Source: Bolinopsis microptera (taxonomy: Eukaryota > Ctenophora > Tentaculata > Lobata > Bolinopsidae). From it: a stretch of 64,000 bases of DNA. The position numbers and the translations under genes were made by a program. The stretch is taken from NCBI RefSeq assembly GCF_026151205.1, contig NC_087078.1:9998675-10062674 (forward strand), written 5' to 3'. The notes below the pieces were generated by a model. That model made no database searches, was not told where the DNA came from, and saw only the letters and a list, made by a program, of their open reading frames with translations. This document shows positions 24,701 through 33,700 of this stretch, piece after piece (the first letter of the stretch is position 1; each line of letters starts with the position of its first letter).

Positions 24701-27700
24701 TCTTCATGTTCACTATAGACAGTAAGTTGTAGAGTCACCTCTACTATTAGCTTCCTCTACTTCAGACCTTATCTTCATGTTCACTATAGACAGTAAGTTG
24801 TAGAGTCACCTCTACTATTAGCCTCCTCTACTTCAGACATTATCTTCATGTTCAGTATAGACAGTAAGTTGTAGAGTCACCTTTACTATTAGCCTCCTCT
24901 ACTTCAGACCTTATCTTCATTCTTCATGTTCAATATAGACAGTAAGTTGTAGAGTCACCTCTACTATTAGCCTCCTCTACTTCAGACCTTATCTTCATGT
25001 TCAATATAGACAGTAAGTTGTAGATTCACCTCTACTATTAGCCTCCTCTACTTCAGACCTTATCTTCATGTTCAGTATAGACAGTAAGTTGTAGAGTTAC
25101 CTCTACTATTAGCCTCCTCTACTTCAGACCTTATCTTCATGTTCAGTATAGACAGTAAGTTGTAGAGTCACCTCTACTATTAGCCTCCTCTACTTCAGAC
25201 ATTATCTTCATGTTCACTATAGACAGTAAGTTGTAGAGTCACCTCTACTATTAGCCTCCTCTACTTCAGACCTTATCTTCATGTTCACTATAGACAGTAA
25301 GTTGTAGAGTCACCTCTACTATTAGCTTCCTCTACTTCAGACCTTATCTTCATGTTCAGTATAGACAGTAAGTTGTAGAGTCACCTCTACTATTAGCTTC
25401 CTCTACTTCAGACCTTATCTTCATGTTCACTATAGACAGTAAGTTGTAGAGTCACCTCTACTATTAGCCTCCTCTACTTCAGACCTTATCTTCATGTTCA
25501 CTATAGACAGTAAGTTGTAGAGTCACCTCTACTATTAGCTTCCTCTACTTCAGACCTTATCTTCATGTTCAGTATAGACAGTAAGTTGTAGAGTCACCTC
25601 TACTATTAGCTTCCTCTACTTCAGACCTTATCTTCATGTTCACTATAGACAGTAAGTTGTAGAGTCACCTCTACTATTAGCTTCATCTACTTCAGACCTT
25701 ATCTTCATGTTCACTATAGACAGTAAGTTGTAGATTCACCTCTACTATTAGCTTCCTCTACTTCAGACCTTATCTTCATGTTCACTATAGACAGTAAGTT
25801 GTAGAGTCACCTCTACTATTAGCTTCCTCTACTTCAGACATTATCTTCATGTTCAATATAGACAGTAAGTTGTAGAGTCACCTCTACTATTAGCCTCATC
25901 TACTTCAGACCTTATCTTCATGTTCACTATAGACAGTAAGTTGTAGAGTCACCTCTACTATTAGCTTCCTCTACTTCAGACCTTATATACATGTTCACTA
26001 TAATAGACAGTAAGTTGTAGTAGAGTTGGCAGACAATTAGGCACCCCTTCATTAAGTCTATTTATTTGCAATATTTGCAACTGTTATAAAATGTAAAGGG
26101 AAATGTAACAACTTTAGGCAAGATACGCTACATCTCATGGGGTCCCTCTAAGTGGACGTAGCCTTCTTACTCACAAATTCACTAAGTAACAAAAGATAAG
26201 CCACCTAACAAAATATAAGCCACCTAACAAAAGATAAGCCACCTAACAAAAGATAAGCCACCTAACAAAAGATGTCTCCTAGTGTCACTGTCAAGGTTTA
26301 AATGGGCATACAAAACAAAGCTACCAAGGTAACAAGGGTAATTAAGGCCAAGTCCCGAGCTGCTTTCTTCAGAATTTAAATATTAACGTCATAAAAGGGT
26401 TGAATGTCATTCATCACGGCAAAGTGGCTACATGACATGTCCCCCACCAGTCACCACCGTTCAATCCATAAAAAGTCATCAATTCTCCTATAATCCGAAC
26501 CGTTAATGAAACATTGATCGAAAGTGTTGCATTATTTAGTCCCTAGGCTCCGACCCCCGTTCACACCCTCGTTTTAGTCTCCGTCTTTTGAGTTAGAGAA
26601 AATGTCCACCCTTTGTGAGAAACGTATGGATATTGAAAACAATGGATATTACTGGATGAATATGCTGCTGCTTGGTTACGGACTCGTGATTTGTATTTAC
26701 AGAATGGCACATTATAACTAGGATTAACAGAATGGTTGGGCCGGGTATGAGGCCGTTACACGAGTTAAAACAAATCAATTATGGAACTTTTCAATATATT
26801 ATGACCTGCTATGTTATCTGTTCAATAACGAAGTTATGTTTCCTGTTCTATGACCAAGTTACATAACCTGCTCATGCTATGTTATCTCTATAGTTTATAA
26901 CCTGTTAAAAGAACCAATTATATTTCCTGTTCTAACACAATAATACCAAATTTTGTTTCCTGATATAAGACCAAATTCTACAAATTCTATTATCAAATTC
27001 AATAACCGAATCCCATAAGCAGCTACTAGTTCTAAAACCCAGTTCTCAACCCTTATCAGAGGACGTGTTGCTACCCAGCTACCTAGCTACCTAGTTACCT
27101 AGTTACCTAGTTACCCAGCTACCTAGTTACCTAGTTACCTAGTTACCTAGTTACCCAGCTACCTAGTTACCTAGTTACCTAGTTACCTAGTTACCTAGTT
27201 ACTTAGTTACCTAGTTACCTAGTTACTTAGTTACCTAGTTACCCAGTTACCTAGTTACCTTGTTACCTTGTTACCTAGCTACCTAGTTACCTAGTTACTT
27301 AGTTACCTAGTTACCTAGTTACCTAGTTACCTAGTTACCTAGTTACCTAGTTACCTAGTTACCTAGTTACCTAGTTACCTAGTTACCTAGTTACCTAGTT
27401 ACCTAGTTACCTAGTTACTTAGTTACTTAGTTACCTAGTTACCTAGTTACCTAGTTACCTAGTTACCTAGTTACTTAGTTACCTAGTTACTTAGTTACCT
27501 AGTTACCTAGTTACCTAGTTACCTAGTTACCAAGTTACCTAGCTACCTAGTTACCTAGTTACCTAGTTACCTAGTTACCTTGTTACCTAGCTACCTAGTT
27601 ACCTAGTTAGCTTGTTACCTAGCTACCTAGTTACCTAGTTACCTAGTTACCTAGTTACCTAACCCTCCCCCTTATCAGAGGACGTGTTGCTACTGGTTAG

Positions 27701-30700
27701 GAAATGCTCTGCTAAACTAAACGGTCTGCCGATAAGAAGTGTCTTCTGTCCTATCGCTACTGCTCAGAGGGTACGTGATTTTATAGATTTTACTTATGTA
27801 CCCCGTTACTTTTTACTTATTACTCTTTTAAAACTTACCACATTCATTACTGCTGCTAAGGTTTTAGTCTAAGGAAATATGTGTTATTTGTCAAATCTGC
27901 AAAAGCACTGTTGTTTCCATAAGACATCACCGTCATAAATCTTGCAAATCTAGACAATTAAATCTTTATGGACATGGTCTAAGTGAAGTCCAGCAACTAG
28001 ATGCATCATCAGCAGTAACTAGGTAACTAGGCAACTAGGTAACTAGATGCATCATAAGGTAACTAGATGCATCATAAGGCTTGAAGAATTTCTGAAGCTG
28101 TAAAAGAAACAGTCGCGTGTCTTGACTATATCACCTTCTTATCTAGTAGTGAATACAGTGTTTCGTTTCGTTTTGTACTGTCTAGATTGTCAATATTCCA
28201 GGGAGCGTTTACAGTGTCAGGTTGTGTTGACGGGTCTGTAACTAGTAACCTGGTAACCTGGTAAACTGGTAAGCTGATAACTTAGTAACCTGGTAACCTG
28301 GTAACCTGGTAACCATGGTAACCATGGTAACCTAGTAACCTAGTAACTAGCAGTGTAACTATGGTAACTAATATTCCAGGGAGCGTTTACAGTATCAGGT
28401 TGTGTTGACGGGTCTGTTCTTGTGTTTGATATGGAGAAAGGGAAAGCAGTTAACAAGCTACAAGGACATTCTTGGTAAGCTCATTTTGTCATTATATGTT
28501 TGTTTGTTTGTTTGTTTATAGAACCCGTCCCCAATCTCGTATCGGAAAATGACTAAACTCAGGTCTGAGTGTGAATACGGGTGGTACCTGCAAGAGTGTT
28601 CATTAAGCATTTAGAGTTCTGTAAAACTGTAGTTACAATTGTGCTAGAGTATTTTTAGAATTTACGATTGGTATCAGATATATATCCCTACATGCTTCCA
28701 AAATTTGTAAAGCCGTAGTACATACATATCACATTACACCGGAGCCTACACAGTGCAATCTCCTCCAGTCGATCTGCGCCGCGTATGTTTATATAAGCGC
28801 GCGGCGCAGACTGGAGCGGAGGAAACCACACTCTGCAAGTTCGATCCAGTGCAATGCTACATGTACGTACTACGGCTTCATCTCCAACTTTTTGCACAAT
28901 GTACTGGAATGTTTTGAAGGAAAAGAAAGAACAAAAAAATGTGATATATATAAATAAAATTTAATCAGCGATTTAATGTTAGCCTTAGGAGGGTAACTTT
29001 AATTCCCTGGTTTCTAAAATCAGCTTTAAAAAAAAATAATAAAGTATGTAACGTCGATACCAAACCGATAATTGAGCGATAATAACTGAGTAGTTGATTC
29101 CTGGGTTGCGGAGTCATTCAGATGTTCCAGTTTTCGAATGTGGTTCTTGTTCAGTTCTTGACCAGAAGTGTCTTACTATGAAGTAAGTCAGACAAGCAAA
29201 CTCTTCCTTAAATGCTGATATAAGTCGTCTCAATCCCAGAAATTATGAAATTGAATGATGACCCAGTGTAAAAGTGCGGAAATCGGCCGAAAATAACAAA
29301 GACTAAAAACAGTTAAAAAGAGACAGGATTCAAACACAAAGAAAATTAATAACTTAGAGCATAAGGAATATCTCCAAACGGAGTTTTCTGAGAGGGTGAG
29401 AGGTTCTTTAATTAGAGCTAATGATTAAATGAGACCCACTAAAGGTACTAAATTAACCGGACTGCTAGCAAGGAATCGAGAGTGGGAATAAAAATAAAAG
29501 CGGAATAAATTTTAAGATAATGAAACAGAAACTGAAAGCTAAAATATATACCGTTCTAGAATGCCTCCGCAAACTATTGCTCCTTTGTAATGCACGTGTT
29601 ACTGTAGGTAAGTGTAGTAAAAAGATAAAAATAATAAAGCTATAAAAATGAACGGAGCGGTGAAAATCTGAGAGGGTGAGACTGAGAGGTTCTTTAATTA
29701 GAGCTAATGATTAAATGAGACCCACTAAAGGTACTAAATTAACCGGACTGCTAGCAAGGAATCGAGAGTGGGAATAAAAATAAAAGCGGAATAAATTTTA
29801 AGATAATGAAACAGAAACTGAAAGCTAAAATATATACCGTTCTAGAATGCCTCCGCAAACTATTGCTCCTTTGTAATGCACGTGTTACTGTAGGTAAGTG
29901 TAGTAAAAAGATAAAAATAATAAAGCTATAAAAATGAACGGAGCGGTGAAAATCTGAGAGGGTGAGACTGAGAGGTTCTTTAATTAGAACTAATGATTAA
30001 ATGAGACCCACTAAAGGTACTAAATTAACCGGACTGCTATATTTCATTATATGTGCATCAATTATTATATAATGATTATTCCAAAACAGTGAAAGATATT
30101 TAATTTATTTGAGAAGTTTCTTGATTTCTTGATTTCTTGATTTCTTGCTTTCTTGATTTCTTGATTTCTTGGAGTAGATAGTGTTAATAGTGGAATGATC
30201 AATGGTCATTACGATTTCTTAAATTCAGAATTGACCACCCTAGCTACGACAGTTGGTTCCCTAGCAACCGAACTTAATAATATAATATCTCTACTATAAT
30301 TCAGAGAATTATTTCTGTATGTCTGTCTGTACGACAGCCCACGTGCAAATTAGATGAAAAATAGGAATTTGAATAGTAACCATAGTAACGAGGATTGTTA
30401 CACGCACGTGCACGTGCAATGATTGTTTAACGTCATTTTGATCGGTTTTGTTGATTTTAGTACGGGCAACATTTTAATCGGCTGCATCTTTGGTTGTGAC
30501 GGATATTTTTTGACGCGATTTAAACTTACTAACAAAAAATACTATTAGCTTCCTCCCTATGACCACGGGTTTTCTAGTTACTTATAAAGCTTTCTCTGCT
30601 TTTACCTTGAAGAAACTCAAAACGATCTGTAAAATCATTAAGTCTTCTAGGCGCCCTCAAGTATTCTCCTCTGTTATCTTTTGAATGCTTATTCTCTTAG

Positions 30701-33700
30701 TTTTATAATTTCATTGATACTACCTTAAGATGCATCTTAGATGTAAGGTCATTAATCAGTAAACTAAAAATTTACTTTCATGCCTTCCTCTGCTCTCTCT
30801 AATTTTTAAATGATAAGTTATTACAGACTTATTTGATAGAGAGAAGAGGAGATCTTGTATAATTTTCATACGAAGCTCTTACGCTCTTGATTCCAAAGAT
30901 CCTGATCCTCTACGAATACCGTCGTTTTATTTTTTAGATATCTTAGAGAAATTTTTTGTTTTTTCATAGGAAAATGATTGGTGTTTTAAAACTAAGAGTC
31001 ATTAATTTTTGTTAGTTTTTATGAAAGTTAAATAGCTGGTTTACCGTGATGATCTTGATACTGAACCCTCTCCCGCTGTTAGAGGGTGTGGTCACTAACT
31101 CCGCTCTAATTTACATCTTTATCTTGGACTTAGAGCCACGTTTATTGGTAGATTTTATCGGTAGATTTTATCTTATCTCTCTTTTATTCATCATATTTGG
31201 TTTAGATTAACGATCTTGATACCCTAAATCCTCTACAAATACCGCTGTCACGGTTCATTCCTCTGTTGGGTGTGGTCTCACTAAACCTCCCTCCAATCTG
31301 CATGTGTTTATAACGTTCAGCACTACAGTTACAACAGCAGCAGTAGTTGTAGAACTAGAGCTGTCACGTGACCAGCAGTAGTTGTAGAACTAGAGCTGTC
31401 ACGTGACCAGCAGTAGTTGTAGAACTAGAGCTGTCACGTGACCAGCAGTAGTTGTAGAACTAGAGCTGTCACGTGACTCACAACAGAGAGTAGACAACAA
31501 TACTTCTCCACTCTGACGAATCTCTGGTCTGTTTACTTATCCTCGTTAACTAATTACAGAGCTCTATTTGCAGAGAATAACCCCCTCCTTCGCTGCTCGT
31601 TTATATCAGTATACTCACTGTGCGTAACCAGGATGTGGAGGAGGGTCACGTGACACACTACTTACCCTAACTCTGCCAGCTACGAATACGAGGAATCCTC
31701 AGTTTCAGCGTCTATTCCTGGGTATTTCAGCTTACTCCTCGGTTAATATTTCTAGTGATTTAACATTGCCGTATATATACACAACCCTCTTGCCTGATAG
31801 CTTAATTGAGCAACAATCAAGGAGAAAGATCACGTGGTATATCACGTGGTATGTCAGGTGGTATGTCAGGTGACGAGGAGCCTGCTAGGTGCACATCGCG
31901 TGACCATGATGACATTTCTAATTTGCTGTCTGTGCAGACGCTCAGTTATAGATCTTTTATTTCTAGTTTACAGAGTTTGCTTGATTTTGATTTTGATAAT
32001 GGAGATAACAGCGGTGAGGGAGGGGGCATGAGGAGCAGTATTGCTAAGCAGATGGAGGGAATGTTTGAACCGGCGGAAGTGGTCCCGGAGGTGATTCCAG
32101 ATGTCCGGAAGGTTTATCGTCCTGAGAAGCCTAAATTGTTGGAGATGGCGGCCATGCACCATAGCATGGAGGGAAAAGGAACTCTTTCCAGCAGTCCCAA
32201 GATGACCAGACGAGTCATGTCCGAGATGAATGTATGTACTGGAGATCAGAGCAATAGCTATAGAATTAAAAACACCCCCGTCAGTGCTGAGAAAGCTGTC
32301 TCTGCTTCCAACATAGTTGCGTCCCCACCATCTCCATCCCCTTCCTCCTCTTCTGGGACAACATCTCTACCTGCAACTTCAGCTCCAGATGTCAGTGGTA
32401 GTAATACGGAGCAGCAGTCTCCACCACTGAGTCCTACAGCACCTCTAGTAACGTTCCACAAAACGCAACCTTCTGTCAGTGTCCCTGACATTGTGGAGCC
32501 ACCAAGCAACACTATCCTTGCTGCTGCCTCCTCTGTGTTTGTCCCTGTTTTACCACCAGCTCTAGGATCAGAAGTAGCTGCTACCTTCACCTCCCCCGCT
32601 CCTGCTATCTGTGTTTCTCCCCCACCAATAGTGTCCTCGCCCACTACTCTACCAACAACCCTCATCTCCCCACCTACCAGACCTGCACCCCCGTCTCCTG
32701 TTCACCATGTCTCCTTCTCGGAACCTTCCTCCTCTCCTCCTCCCTTACCTCCGGGTAACCTATCTAGAGGATCAAGTCCTATCTCCTCCCCTCAACAACT
32801 GGAGGACTATTCTCAGAGTCAGGACGAGGCCATATACCAGAAATTAGATCTGTCCCTAGACAAGGACACAGGAGAGGAGCGAGCTCTTTCCTACACAATA
32901 CCAAGAAGGCTGACCGAGTGTAACAGCAACATGCCTGAAACACCAGTAAAATTTAGTCCAGACCCTGAAATCAGGAAGACCAGCACCACCAGCTATGTAC
33001 CACTGAGTGCCATGGCAGATGCAGCAAACCATGGGCCCGAGGAGACCGTCTACGAGGTTTACAGAGACCCAACCATCGCCCAATGCACACCTCGCGGTAA
33101 ACCTCATAGTCACGTAAATGGGAACGGAACCAGCCATGTGGTCGCCGAACATCAACCAAAGGCTGCTCGAAGCCCAGCTACAGGAGTCTCTAATGGACCT
33201 CCGACCTGGTGTAGTTGCGCCTGCTGCTCCCACGCGGACCACACGGGTATGATATGTTGTGCTAGCAGTCCTGAGTTGGTGTTCCTGTTCGATAACGGTG
33301 AGGAGTGTGTGACCAACACCCTGCTCTTCAACCAGGTTGTTCTCAACAAGTTGGGCTTAAAGTACGGAGACTGGGTGGGTAAGAAGTGGTTGATGAGGAA
33401 GGAGAACGTGGATCATGGGTGTAATAGAGCGTACAGACATTTGGCGTATAACGCGTTCGTGAATCTGGTGTCGTCCCAAATAAAGAAGCAGTGGTCTCAC
33501 AAGGTCCTTCCTTCTTGTGTGATAAACGCCATCAGGAAGGTTTATCCTTCTAGAGATGGAGCGTATTCTGGAATTGTCCGATCCACTTGAGATGTGTTTT
33601 ACTTCAGGTACGTTTAAATGTGCTCTGCTTTATTTGGGTCTTACTTATATATTTTTTTTATTAAATACTTTTCAAATTTTACAGAGTACAGCAATAGATG

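Noticed and set aside
20886..26035. CRISPR-like repeat-spacer array
   Set aside because: The whole 71-bp unit is repeated with no unique spacers, it overlaps an exon end, and the genome is animal.
28740..28870. tRNA gene around AGTTCGATCC
   Set aside because: The B-box-like string is present, but there is no A box at the right distance and the T stem does not pair; it is part of a palindrome.
31968..33349. Minus-strand ORFs across the P2X7 ballast gene
   Set aside because: They are GC-driven shadows of the plus-strand frame with no recognisable domain.
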